Part shown: positions 17,196 to 25,126 of the stretch, in pieces | How the letters are laid out: each line of letters opens with the position of its first letter | How positions within the stretch are numbered: the first letter of the stretch is position 1 | From: Actinoplanes lutulentus | GTDB taxonomy: Bacteria > Actinomycetota > Actinomycetes > Mycobacteriales > Micromonosporaceae | Length of the DNA: 64,000 bases | Direction: 5' to 3' | NCBI RefSeq assembly: GCF_003259845.1 | Contig: NZ_QLMJ01000017.1 | Span: 62,001-126,000, forward strand | Translations under genes and position numbers: made by a program | Notes under the pieces: model-generated | Told to the model about the DNA's origin: nothing | Database searches by the model: none | The model's input: only the letters and a program-made list of their open reading frames with translations

Positions 17196-17400
17196 AGTCA
17201 ACAACGATCATGATCGCAGCCACCGATCAACGTCCGCTAACCGGACCTCCCGTCCGTGAATCCCCCACTTCGCCGAAGCTGACACCTCGTGTCGCGGGCA
17301 CGGGCGTACTCCCCGCAATCCGCCGAGTTCATGGTCGCGGCTTGCGAGACTGCGGTCATGGACCCGGAAGCCTCTGACGTGAACGGGCAATCGGGGTGAG

Positions 17401-18168
17401 GTGACCGACTCCCCCGCACTCCGCCGACGGGTCCGCCGGATCGCCCTGGTCCTCACCGTTGCCGGCGTCTGCACGCTGCTCGTTCTCGGCATCCAGCGTG
17501 CCCGCAGCCACCAGGACCAGCCAGGCCGGTCCGCCATGTCATCACTGCCGGCGGCGTCGCCCGGCGCCGTGAGCGCGGACTATCTGGGCAGCCGCTGGCA
17601 CCTCATCACGGTGACGGACGGCCACGCCACCACCGCCATCCCCAATTCCATCGATGTCTGGCTCCGGTTGGCAGCCGGCGGCAACCTGACGGCCTCCGAC
17701 GGCATCAACACCATCTCCGCGCGCTTCACCCGAACCAGCGACGGCTTCGACGTCCGCGATGCCGTCACCTCCCTGGCCGGATACGCCGGCACCGATGCCG
17801 GCCAACTCGCCGCCGTCACCGGGATCAGCGCGGTGACCATCAACCCTGGCGATCAGCCGCTGCATGTCACCGTGCTGGCAGCGGATCGCGAACACCTGGA
17901 CATCCAAGCTGGTGGAGTGCGACTGAAACTCACCCGGAGCGCCCCGGCCGGCACGACGCGCGGCCATTCCTTGAGTACGCCCAGCGCGGCACGACCATCG
18001 TCCGCGCTGCCCGAGGCGACGAGGTCCACCAGGAGCGACGCGAGGGTTTCGACCGGCTCCCAGCCACCACGCGAAGCGTCCGCGACAGCCGCCCGAACCG
18101 AGTCGAGCACCCATCGGCTCCTCGTGCACGAGCCCCAGCGTGGGAGGCATTCGTTTTCGGCCTGCTGA
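17401..18168 (+). CDS. Membrane-anchored META-like domain protein, C-terminus probably replaced
   Basis: GTG 17401 opens a 255-codon frame. Residues 12-31 form one membrane segment. Residues 60-180 (YLGSRWHLITVTDG, LAAGGNLTASDGINTISARF) resemble a META/HslJ-like beta domain, ending at about VRLKL (17930). The last 75 residues are Ser/Thr/Arg/Ala-rich low complexity and lie over a minus-strand frame with more natural composition. The true C-terminus has probably been lost at about 17950 by a rearrangement. Surface or periplasmic role; exact function unknown. Confidence 0.6.
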   Translation: MTDSPALRRRVRRIALVLTVAGVCTLLVLGIQRARSHQDQPGRSAMSSLPAASPGAVSADYLGSRWHLITVTDGHATTAIPNSIDVWLRLAAGGNLTASDGINTISARFTRTSDGFDVRDAVTSLAGYAGTDAGQLAAVTGISAVTINPGDQPLHVTVLAADREHLDIQAGGVRLKLTRSAPAGTTRGHSLSTPSAARPSSALPEATRSTRSDARVSTGSQPPREASATAARTESSTHRLLVHEPQRGRHSFSAC

Positions 18169-18222
18169 GTGGAGCCGGCGAAATGTGTGGCCCGTTCCGA
18201 CACCCATATGAATACTGCATCG

Positions 18223-18735
18223 ATGACCGACTATGGGCTGCCTTCGCTGCTGCGGCCTCGTGCGTTGCGTGCCGGCGATCTTGTTGTCATCGCTTCGCTG
18301 TCCGGGCCGCTGCCCGCCGCCTACGAGCCCAACGTCGAGCAGACGGTCGGCGTGCTCACGCGGATGGGATTTCGGGTGCGCCGGGCGCCGCTGCTGGAAG
18401 TCGGCCGGCAGCGGTGGCGGAGCGCGGCTACGCCGGCGGAGATCGCCGCGGAGCTCAACGGCCTGCGAGCTCGTCGTGGGAATGCTGGCGCGCTGGGCGT
18501 ACCCAAGGGAAGTTGATCGGGGGTTTGTTCAATCGCATCGCGCTGGTGCAGGCGACGGCTTTCGCGGTGCCGCTGGAGCAGTTCGACGGCGCTGGGCAAT
18601 GTCGATTTCGGGCATGCCGGACCGAATCTGCCGATGCCGATCGGCGTTTTGGCCGGGCTTGATGCCGGGCAGGAGACGTTGTCACTGCTCGGATCGGCGG
18701 TGCGACCGCACGTGATGACGGTGGCGGCCGGCTGA
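18223..18735 (+). pseudogene. LD-carboxypeptidase (peptidase S66) pseudogene, internal deletion and frameshifts
   Basis: The 5-prime part reads LRPRALRAGDLVVIASLSGP, then VGVLTRMGFRVRRAPLLEV and AEIAAELNGL, the N-terminus of a muramoyltetrapeptide (LD) carboxypeptidase / MccF-like protein. The 3-prime part appears in two other frames: KLIGGLFNRIALVQATAFAV PLEQFDG (about 18510-18590), then LGNVDFGHAGPNLPMPIGVL AGLDAGQETLSLLGS to a TGA at 18733. The middle, which carries the Ser nucleophile and most of the enzyme, is missing. At least two frameshifts separate the pieces, so no functional enzyme can be made. Confidence 0.75.
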
Positions 18736-18782
18736 GCGGCGGGCCGGGCGGGAGCGAACCCACCGCGAACGCCCCGCCAAAC

Positions 18783-18821
18783 GTGTCGATTTAAGGCGCG
18801 TATCGAACCCGAAATCGACAC
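18783..18821. repeat. Inverted repeat after the LD-carboxypeptidase pseudogene
   Basis: GTGTCGATTT (18783-18792) and AAATCGACAC (18812-18821) are perfect complements 19 bases apart in the gap before the gene at 18897. It could be an operator or weak terminator. Confidence 0.45.
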
Positions 18822-18896
18822 ACCCGCCTGGCTTGCGCGATCTTAGGCCGAGGGTCATCCGTGCGTGTCAGGTAAACCGGCGGGCATGATGGCGAG

Positions 18897-19295
18897 GTGC
18901 TCGTCGAGATGGAGAACCTGCGCGAATTCGACGGGAGCCCGTTCCCGCTCGCGCAGATCGAAACCCCGGTGGGACGGACGGCAGTGCCGTGGTGCGGCGC
19001 GCCGGACGCTCCGCCCGGGCGCTATCACGTCGAGTGGACCATCGACGCCGAGATGCGCTGGGGCGCGAACGCGAAGCCTGCGGCCGAACCCGGACCAGCG
19101 ATCTCGGCCGGCGGTCACACGGTGATCCTGCGCAGGCGACTGCGGCTGACGCCCGACGGCGCCGGCGAGCTGGATGTGGACGGCTCGATGATCCTGCTGG
19201 ACTTCGCGGAACGTCCGCCGCCAGACATGGACGGCAGCTGGATACAAATCCATGTCGCTCACGCGGATGTCCGCCTCTACCCGTACGATCTCTGA
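18897..19295 (+). CDS. Hypothetical protein
   Basis: The frame starts at GTG 18897, with ATG 18909 as an alternative, and gives about 130 residues. It is Pro/Asp-rich, without signal peptide or membrane segment. A beta-type middle (GRYHVEWTIDAEMRWG, GHTVILRRRLRLTPDG, then SWIQIHVAHADVRLYPYDL) suggests a small beta-sandwich. No family is recognised. It converges with the Nudix gene, 10 bases away. Confidence 0.6.
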   Translation: MLVEMENLREFDGSPFPLAQIETPVGRTAVPWCGAPDAPPGRYHVEWTIDAEMRWGANAKPAAEPGPAISAGGHTVILRRRLRLTPDGAGELDVDGSMILLDFAERPPPDMDGSWIQIHVAHADVRLYPYDL

Positions 19296-19305
19296 GGCGC
19301 TGCGA

Positions 19306-19779
19306 TCAGGCCACGAAGTGGCCGTTCTCCAGGTAGACCGCGATCCCCTCAGCCCGGGCCCGCACCGCCGCGGCCATCCGCCGAGCCAGCAACTCCGGCA
19401 GCCGCTCCCCGGCCTCCTCCTCGCTGCTCCACGCCCAGCTCCGCAGCTCCTCGGCGGGCAATCGGATCCGCGCCGCCTGCTCCGGCGTGACCATCCCGCC
19501 GTCGAACAGCAACATCAAGCCTTCGGTACGCCCCACGCGAGGCGGCACCCAATCGGTCACCAGCAACCGGCCCGGCTGAATCGACAGCCCGAGCTCTTCC
19601 GTCAATTCCCGCGCCACCGCCGTCAGCGGCGACTCGTCCGCCTCCACCGAGCCACCCGGAATCTCCCAATAATCCTTGTAGGTCGGCTCAACCAGCAGCA
19701 CCCTGCCCCGATCATCGGTCAGCAGCGCGCCCGCTCCCATCCGCTTGCGCGGTAGCGTGGCGGTGAAATCCTCGGTCAC
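19306..19779 (-). CDS. Nudix hydrolase
   Basis: The 157-residue protein carries the Nudix box GGSVEADESPLTAVARELTE followed by ELGL (residues about 42-65), matching GX5EX7REUXEEXGU with all catalytic acids. It begins MGAGALLTDDRGRVLLVEPT after a short leader, typical of ADP-ribose or (d)NTP pyrophosphohydrolases of the MutT type. The gene is single and divergent from the SDR pseudogene. Confidence 0.9.
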   Translation of the reverse strand: MTEDFTATLPRKRMGAGALLTDDRGRVLLVEPTYKDYWEIPGGSVEADESPLTAVARELTEELGLSIQPGRLLVTDWVPPRVGRTEGLMLLFDGGMVTPEQAARIRLPAEELRSWAWSSEEEAGERLPELLARRMAAAVRARAEGIAVYLENGHFVA

Positions 19780-19828
19780 CGCCCCAGGCTAACCGCACGG
19801 CGAGTCAACGATCCGCTACCGTTCGAAC

Positions 19829-20426
19829 ATGGTCGATTCCTCGCGTTTGGCGGTTGTCTCCGGCGGCGCGACCGGCATCGGCCGCGCGATCGCCCACCGG
19901 CTCGCCGAGCAGGGCGACACCGCGGTGATCATCGGCCGCCGAGAGAACCTCCTGCAACAAACCACCACAACCATCAATCAAACCCTTGGGTACGCACGTG
20001 TGGTGCCCGTCAACGCCGATCTGACCGACCCGATCCAGGTGCGGCACGCCGCCGACCAGATCACGGCGATGGGCACGGTCGACGTGCTGGTGAACAACGC
20101 CGGCGCCATCATCACCCCGCTGGCGGACACCGGCCTCGACGCCCTGGCCGCCTCCTGGCGTCAGGACCTGGACATCAACCTGATCACCGCGGTGCTGCTG
20201 ACAAACGCGCTGATGGACTCTCTGACGCGACCGGGCGGCCGGCTCATCATGATCAGCTCCGCCGCCGCCCAGAGGGGAGGTTCCGGCGCACACTCGGCCG
20301 GGTCGTACGCGGCAGCGAAGGCAGCGCTCCACGGCTGGGCCCTCGGACTGCAACGCCTCCCCCGAGGCCGGCTACCTGACCGGCCAGATCATCGGCCTCA
20401 ACGGCGGCGCCGTACTCGGCAGATGA
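19829..20426 (+). pseudogene. Short-chain dehydrogenase/reductase pseudogene with internal deletion
   Basis: The N-terminal 165 residues are a normal SDR: GGATGIGRAIAHRLAEQG (TGxxxGIG cofactor loop), VLVNNAGAI (NNAG), IMISSAAAQRG and SYAAAKAALHGWALGL with the YxxxK catalytic pair. At about 20350 the frame changes. The family's C-terminal end, SPEAGYLTGQIIGLNGGAVL GR, then appears in another frame and stops at TGA 20424-20426. About 50-60 residues around the substrate loop are missing. The original frame runs on to a meaningless Arg-rich tail ending at 20443. Confidence 0.8.
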
Positions 20427-20479
20427 GCCGCCCGCAATCCTGACGGAAACTGTCAGGGGGTCGCCGTACTGTGCGAGAC

Positions 20480-20884
20480 ATGCGTGCAACCGGAACCTTC
20501 GAAGTAGCCGACTTCACCGCGGCCCCCGTGCCGGGCCCCGAGATCAAAACTGGCCTGCCGGTCGGTGTCGCCACGATGCGCAAGGCGTTCACCGGCGAGA
20601 TCGAGGGACGGGCCGAGACACTGTTCACGGCCGCTTTCGACCCGGCCAGCGGCACGGGGACGTACGTCGCGATGGAGTCCTTCGAGGGCAGCGTCGGCGG
20701 CAAGGCGGGCGCCTTCAACTTCGCGCACTCCGCCACCACCACGGGCACGGACCGGCAGGCCCCGTTCCTGACCATCGTCCCCGCCAGCGGCACCGGCGAC
20801 CTGACCGGCATCCGCGGCACGGGAGGCCTGACCGTCGACGAGGACGGCACCCACCGCATCTGGTTCGACTACGAACTGTCCTGA
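20480..20884 (+). CDS. DUF3224 family protein
   Basis: From ATG 20480 the 134-residue product reads MRATGTFEVADF, MRKAFTGEIEGRAETLF, then VAMESFEGSVGGKAGAFNF and SGTGDLTGIRGTGGL, the conserved pattern of DUF3224, a small beta-barrel (allene-oxide-cyclase-like) family common in actinobacteria. No ribosome site is obvious. Function of the family is not established. Confidence 0.88.
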   Translation: MRATGTFEVADFTAAPVPGPEIKTGLPVGVATMRKAFTGEIEGRAETLFTAAFDPASGTGTYVAMESFEGSVGGKAGAFNFAHSATTTGTDRQAPFLTIVPASGTGDLTGIRGTGGLTVDEDGTHRIWFDYELS

Positions 20885-20907
20885 CCCATGGCCTAGCCTT
20901 GTGGATC

Positions 20908-21447
20908 ATGGCGTTCAGAACTCGTTCCAGGCTCGCGCTGGTCATGACGACGGTCCTGGCGGCGGCCGGTTTCATGGGTGGCTGCGGGTTCCCGCTACCG
21001 GACGCCGAGTCAGGGCAGGCCGAGGACTCCAGCTTCGACTACCCCTTGGAGGGCCGGCCGGAGCGGATCGCCATCGACCAGAACGACTACGAGGCCAAGC
21101 ACGTCGGGCACACCGCGGACGGCGGGCAATTCTTCCTGACCACGCCGTCCGACTTCGGCGGCCGCGGTTTCGTCGCGCTGTACCTGTTCGACAGTGACGG
21201 ACGGTTCGTCGAGGCAAAGATCGATCTCTTCGCCGAGGAGCTCTATCAACGCCGGCTCAAGGAATTGGACGGGGTGACGTTCGACCGGATCGTCGTCGAG
21301 CCGTTCGAAGTCGAACGGTTCAACCAGACCTTCGGTCTCATCACCGACGAGCCGGAGGCCGGCGACGAGATCTGGTGGGTCACCGCCGAACCCGGCGACT
21401 ACATGGCCTTCTCACCGCCCTGGGACCTCGGCGAATACGACACCTAG
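20908..21447 (+). CDS. Lipoprotein, unknown function
   Basis: ATG 20908 begins a type II signal peptide with lipobox MGGC (lipidated Cys near residue 26). The mature part of about 153 residues is acidic and rich in aromatic residues (GGQFFLTTPSDFGGRGFVAL YLFDSDGRFVEAKIDLF). No enzyme motif is visible. It is probably an envelope-anchored protein of unknown role. The stop is 127 bases before the convergent membrane gene, and a 22-bp palindrome lies between. Confidence 0.75.
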   Translation: MAFRTRSRLALVMTTVLAAAGFMGGCGFPLPDAESGQAEDSSFDYPLEGRPERIAIDQNDYEAKHVGHTADGGQFFLTTPSDFGGRGFVALYLFDSDGRFVEAKIDLFAEELYQRRLKELDGVTFDRIVVEPFEVERFNQTFGLITDEPEAGDEIWWVTAEPGDYMAFSPPWDLGEYDT

Positions 21448-21556
21448 AACGTCGCGCTCGCGCCGACAGGAACACCTTCAATCTTGAGCGGTGCAAGCAT
21501 CAATACGAATCCATCCGTGACTTCCTCGCCACATCAACCCCGAAACGGGCTACTGA

Positions 21557-21578
21557 GATAGCCGGCCGGCCGGCTATC
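21557..21578. terminator. 22-bp perfect palindrome at convergent gene ends
   Basis: GATAGCCGGCC followed directly by its complement GGCCGGCTATC, at 21557-21578, overlaps the stop codon of the minus-strand membrane gene. As RNA it forms a compact hairpin and probably ends transcription from both sides. Confidence 0.5.
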
Positions 21579-22092
21579 GCGCGAAGAATCGCCGGGACGG
21601 ACCGGTCAGCAGCAGCACGACGGCCGCCACCGCAAGCAGCACTCCGATGGTCACTGCCATGCTGGTCACGCCGCTCGACAGCATCACCCAGGTGTCCAAG
21701 CGCGCGGCCAGCGAGCCCAACTCCTCGGCCTCATCGTAGGAGACGTAGCCCCAAGACTGGTGGTACGTCGTGCTGACCCCCAGACCCAGACTGCCCGCCA
21801 CCACGAGCAACAGCGGAAGAACCAAACCGGCCAGGCTCATTCCGTACGCAAGTCGGCTCTGTCGGCGCAAGCCGACCGCCGCGACCGACAGGAATGCGGC
21901 CAGGCCGAGCAGCAGTCCGCCGGTCGTCACCAACTGGGGCGAGGCGACGAGGAACGTCCGCCCGAACAGAAATGCGCCGGAGATGCTCGCCACGGCCACA
22001 GCGATGACCAATCCCGCGACACCGAGCTGACACCAGAAAGCCGCGGTCACCTGACGCGGGCGCCCGCTCGCCGCGGGAGTTTCCCCATTCAC
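21574..22092 (-). CDS. Integral membrane protein, unknown function
   Basis: The likely start is GTG 22092 (VNGETPAASG...), because upstream in-frame codons encode an Arg/Pro-rich stretch without protein character. The 172-residue product has four membrane helices: two near 15-65, one near 75-100 after an RRQSR loop, and one near 140-165. An acidic loop (SYDEAEELGSLAARLD) lies between the last two. No family recognised. Confidence 0.65.
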   Translation of the reverse strand: MNGETPAASGRPRQVTAAFWCQLGVAGLVIAVAVASISGAFLFGRTFLVASPQLVTTGGLLLGLAAFLSVAAVGLRRQSRLAYGMSLAGLVLPLLLVVAGSLGLGVSTTYHQSWGYVSYDEAEELGSLAARLDTWVMLSSGVTSMAVTIGVLLAVAAVVLLLTGPSRRFFAR

Positions 22093-22159
22093 CAGCAGAC
22101 TGTACGGACCGAAGCCCGGCCCGTGATCACCACAGTGACGCCGGCGACACCAAGGCTCC

Positions 22160-22795
22160 TCAGGAGGCGGCGCGATAGCGGAGCGTCGCACTTCCCGGAC
22201 CGGTGATCTCGTCAGGTTCCACCGGACGGCCCGAGACCGCGAGCAACAACGCCAGAGCGGAACCCCGGACCTCCGGCCCACCCCCGACGTCGACCGCCGC
22301 GTCCGAGGCGACGAGCCGCAGCCCGTTCGTCCGCTCCTTGCCGCCGCCCATCTTCACCGATGTGCGCAGCTGCAGCCGCAACGCCTCCACGACCTGATCG
22401 ACCGGGTAGTCGCCCCGCAGCCCCACCGCCCGCCGGATGTCCTCACCATGGACGAAAGCCTCGACGAGACGTGTGCCGATCGGCGCCGGCGGAGTGCTGG
22501 TCAGCGCCACGACAGTCCGCAGCTCAGCGAGGGTCTCCTGCGGATCCGCACGTCGTTCACGCGCGATACCCAGAGCGTTCTGCCGGTCGAAGTCGAAGCG
22601 CGCCGCGACCATGTCCCGGACGAAAGCCCACCGCGTCGTCTTCGCGCTGTCCACCAGATGAGCCAGGACATCGTGCACGTCCCACCCCACACAGGCGGTG
22701 GGTGCGCTCCACTGATCAGCGCCGAGACCCTCCAGATCCCGGGCGAGAGCCGCGCGTTCACCGTGCACCACGTCCCAAACAGCAGCCTGCGTCAC
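22160..22795 (-). CDS. Maleylpyruvate isomerase family mycothiol-dependent enzyme
   Basis: GTG 22795 is preferred to an in-frame TTG at 22816. The 211-residue protein has the DinB-like four-helix start (VVHGERAALARDLEGLGADQW, PTACVGWDVHDVLAHLVDSA). The metal-site His residues are in VHDVLAHL and in the EAFVHGEDIRRAVG motif (about 115-128). This is the TIGR03083 pattern, whose members use mycothiol as thiol cofactor. The substrate is unknown. The mycothiol link is one of the actinobacterial marks of the window. Confidence 0.88.
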   Translation of the reverse strand: MTQAAVWDVVHGERAALARDLEGLGADQWSAPTACVGWDVHDVLAHLVDSAKTTRWAFVRDMVAARFDFDRQNALGIARERRADPQETLAELRTVVALTSTPPAPIGTRLVEAFVHGEDIRRAVGLRGDYPVDQVVEALRLQLRTSVKMGGGKERTNGLRLVASDAAVDVGGGPEVRGSALALLLAVSGRPVEPDEITGPGSATLRYRAAS

Positions 22796-22891
22796 GCCCA
22801 CGACCGTACCGAACAACTGATCGGTGATGAGTTGTCACGCCCGCGGCCGTCATACCTACGACGGAAGACCACCAGGCGGAAGGATGGCGTG

Positions 22892-23096
22892 ATGCAGAAG
22901 CTGGACGAGGTCGACGAGCAGGCCTTCGACCGTCGCCTTCTACCACTGGCAGAAGCAGGAGGGCGTCTACCTGCCGCTGACCCTCGACGTCCTGCGCATC
23001 ACCGGCGGCGCGATCGCCGGGATCACCACGTTCCACAGCGACCGGTTCCCCCGGCTGGGCCTGCCCGAAAACCTGCCTGCCGAGGGTACGGAGTAA
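22892..23096 (+). pseudogene. C-terminal remnant of a sigma-70 family factor with SnoaL-like tail
   Basis: Bases 22926-23096 read PSTVAFYHWQKQEGVYLPLT and then LDVLRITGGAIAGITTFHSD, RFPRLGLPENLP and a stop. This is the end of the NTF2/SnoaL-like domain found in large ECF sigma factors of the TIGR02960 (SigG/SigX5) type, whose tails read VLTVRGGRIAxxTAFxxPxLFxxFGLP. No region 2 or 4 coding sequence exists upstream. A short frame MQKLDEVDEQ from ATG 22892 leads into it out of frame. It is a leftover 3-prime end. Confidence 0.55.
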
Positions 23097-23130
23097 TCGC
23101 CACGCTCGCGGCTCCTGGCCGGTTGACGGT

Positions 23131-24309
23131 CTAGCGTTCACCACACAGTGCGTGGTCGATCAGCGCGGCCGACGCCTTGGCCTGGGCGGTGGGGTCCTGG
23201 CCCGGATCCAGGGAGCTGGCGATGGCCACCGTGACAGCGCGGCGGCCGTCGGGGGTGACGGCGTTGTCGGTGATCGCGTTCCACCAGCCGCCGCCGTGGA
23301 ACCAGACCCATCCGCCGCACGGGAGGCGACGCTTCATCAGGCCCAGCCCATATCCCGGTTCGTCCCACACCGCTTCGAAGGGCTCCGCGCGTACCGTAGT
23401 TTGCATTTCTGTGAGCTGGAGCGGCGGCAATAGCTTGCCGCCCAGGAGCGCGCGAAGGAAGCGGTTGACGTCGCCCGGCGTGCTGATGATCGACGCGTCG
23501 GCGTGGCCGGAGACGCGCGTGGAGACGTCGACCGGCCGGTCACCCGGCCGCAGACGCTGGTACGCGGCGAGGCGCGGCGACGGCAGGTAAACCGAGGTGC
23601 CCGGGATGACGGTTCCGGTGAGGCCGAGCGGCTCGATGATGCGTTCGTGCACCGCCTGCTCCCACGGCGCGCCGGTCACCTTCTCAATGATCATCCCGGC
23701 CAGGACGTAGTTGGTGTTGGAGTACGACCAGCCTTGCCCGGGCGCGAACACCGGCGGGTGCCGCATCGCCATGGCGACCAGCTGGCCGGGCGAATACGTG
23801 CGGAAACGCTCCCTGTCGAACTCCTCGGCCGTGGTGGCCTGCCCCAGCGGCACGTCGTCGGCGTAATCAGGCAGCCCACTGGTGTGTCCGAGCAGCTGCC
23901 GGACGGTGACCTCGGTACCCACGAGTCCGGGAAGCCACCGGTCCACGGGATCGTCCAGGCCGACCGTGCCCTCGCCGGCCAGCTGCAGGACGACGGTCGC
24001 GACGAACGACTTGGTGGTGCTCTCGATCCGATGCTTCGCGTCCCACGCGATGGGGCGGCGAGTGGCCGGGTCGGCGACACCCGCCCGAGCCGTCACCGGG
24101 CGCGGGCCGGCGCTGACTTCGGCGAGCACGCCCGTGGCACCGGTCGCCAGCAGCGCGTTCACGTCACGCTGAAGCGTCACGGCCGCACGGCCGGGTGCGT
24201 GCCCGGCCACCGCCGGCGATGGCACGCAGGCCAGGACCAGGGCGCCGGCCACCAGCGTCAGGCCGAACCGCCTCGCCGGCGTACGGGTGGAACGGTCATG
24301 AGTCGACAT
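23131..24309 (-). CDS. Secreted serine hydrolase (class C beta-lactamase / D,D-peptidase fold)
   Basis: The 392-residue protein has a signal peptide (1-36, ending AVAG). The penicillin-binding fold motifs are complete: Ser97-x-x-Lys100 in ESTTKSF, Tyr196-Ser-Asn198 in WSYSNTNY, and an HGGG near the end in GWVWFHGGGWW replacing KTG. TSGLPDY near 143 is also typical. It is probably a D-alanyl-D-alanine carboxypeptidase or esterase acting outside the membrane. It is divergent from the TetR operon with an operator-like dyad between. Confidence 0.88.
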   Translation of the reverse strand: MSTHDRSTRTPARRFGLTLVAGALVLACVPSPAVAGHAPGRAAVTLQRDVNALLATGATGVLAEVSAGPRPVTARAGVADPATRRPIAWDAKHRIESTTKSFVATVVLQLAGEGTVGLDDPVDRWLPGLVGTEVTVRQLLGHTSGLPDYADDVPLGQATTAEEFDRERFRTYSPGQLVAMAMRHPPVFAPGQGWSYSNTNYVLAGMIIEKVTGAPWEQAVHERIIEPLGLTGTVIPGTSVYLPSPRLAAYQRLRPGDRPVDVSTRVSGHADASIISTPGDVNRFLRALLGGKLLPPLQLTEMQTTVRAEPFEAVWDEPGYGLGLMKRRLPCGGWVWFHGGGWWNAITDNAVTPDGRRAVTVAIASSLDPGQDPTAQAKASAALIDHALCGER

Positions 24310-24415
24310 TCCTCCACAGTGGCCGGTTGTGAGCTCCCGGCGATATGGGGTGCTTCCCCGACCGCCCCCTGATCTGACCCCCGGTCACGTCCCGCGCCGA
24401 TCCGCGGCCAGTTGG

Positions 24416-24430
24416 GAGAATGCTATTCTC
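24416..24430. promoter_or_regulatory. Palindrome GAGAAT-GCT-ATTCTC, probable TetR operator
   Basis: The perfect 6-bp inverted repeat with 3-base spacer lies in the 217-bp gap between the divergent serine hydrolase and the TetR gene, 97 bases before the latter. Confidence 0.5.
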
Positions 24431-24526
24431 GTAATCCCCGTAGAACGGCGCTGCCCTCGAGGCCCCGCCCCCTGACCGGAAGGCCTCCATGCGCCGACAC
24501 CGCCTCTCCCGACGGGTGCCCACCGC

Positions 24527-25126
24527 ATGACGCCGGATCACCCTCATGGCCCCGGCCGTCCGCGCGATGAGAACATCGACGGCCGGGTCTTCGCCGCGAC
24601 GCTGAGCCTGATCGATGCCGAGGAAGAGGTCACCGCGAGCAGGCTCGTCGAGCGCAGCGGCGTCAGCCGGGCCGCGCTGTATCGGCGCTGGCCGTCGTTG
24701 ACGACGCTGATCGCCGCGGCCCTGGATGCCGAGCGTTCCGGCTTCCCTGAGATCGATCTGGACGGCGACATCCGCTCGGCCGTCTTCGGGTCGATTTTCG
24801 GGGACGGCGGGATCGTCGCGGCGACCGGCTATTCCGAGGTGCGGTTCCGGCACCGCATCCGGCTGGTCATGGCCGATCGTGCGCTGCAGAAGGAGTACTG
24901 GGAGTCATATGTCTCCCGCCGCCGAGCGCCGATCGAGGAGGTGCTGCGCGCCGGCGTCGAGCGCGGCACCCTGCGCGATGATCTCGACGTCGAGGCGTGC
25001 TTCGACGCGATCATCGGGGTGTTCTATTACCAGTTCGTCGCGCGCGGTGACCGGATCGATGATCCGGCGACGCAGCAGCGAGTGCGCAGCGCCTTGGACG
25101 TCGTCTGGCGCGGGATGGTCGCCTGA
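24527..25126 (+). CDS. TetR family transcriptional regulator
   Basis: The 199-residue protein begins GRPRDENIDGRVFAATLSLI and has the HTH ASRLVERSGVSRAALYRRWP (about 37-56), then a C-terminal domain with FYYQFVARG. It is first in an operon with the YdcF and PAP2 genes: its stop overlaps the next start (TGATG). Likely autoregulatory through the dyad at 24416. Confidence 0.9.
   Translation: MTPDHPHGPGRPRDENIDGRVFAATLSLIDAEEEVTASRLVERSGVSRAALYRRWPSLTTLIAAALDAERSGFPEIDLDGDIRSAVFGSIFGDGGIVAATGYSEVRFRHRIRLVMADRALQKEYWESYVSRRRAPIEEVLRAGVERGTLRDDLDVEACFDAIIGVFYYQFVARGDRIDDPATQQRVRSALDVVWRGMVA

Larger units (their letters stand above)
17081..17400. other. 320-bp gap: tandem repeat and hairpin, no gene seen
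   Basis: The gap holds a three-copy 13-bp tandem repeat and a long hairpin, listed separately. From 17200 to 17400 I see no conserved frame or RNA gene; the downstream gene's promoter must lie here. Confidence 0.6.

Noticed and set aside
18897..20443. Possible mobile element carrying the broken genes
   Set aside because: No transposase, integrase or terminal inverted repeats were found around the decayed genes.
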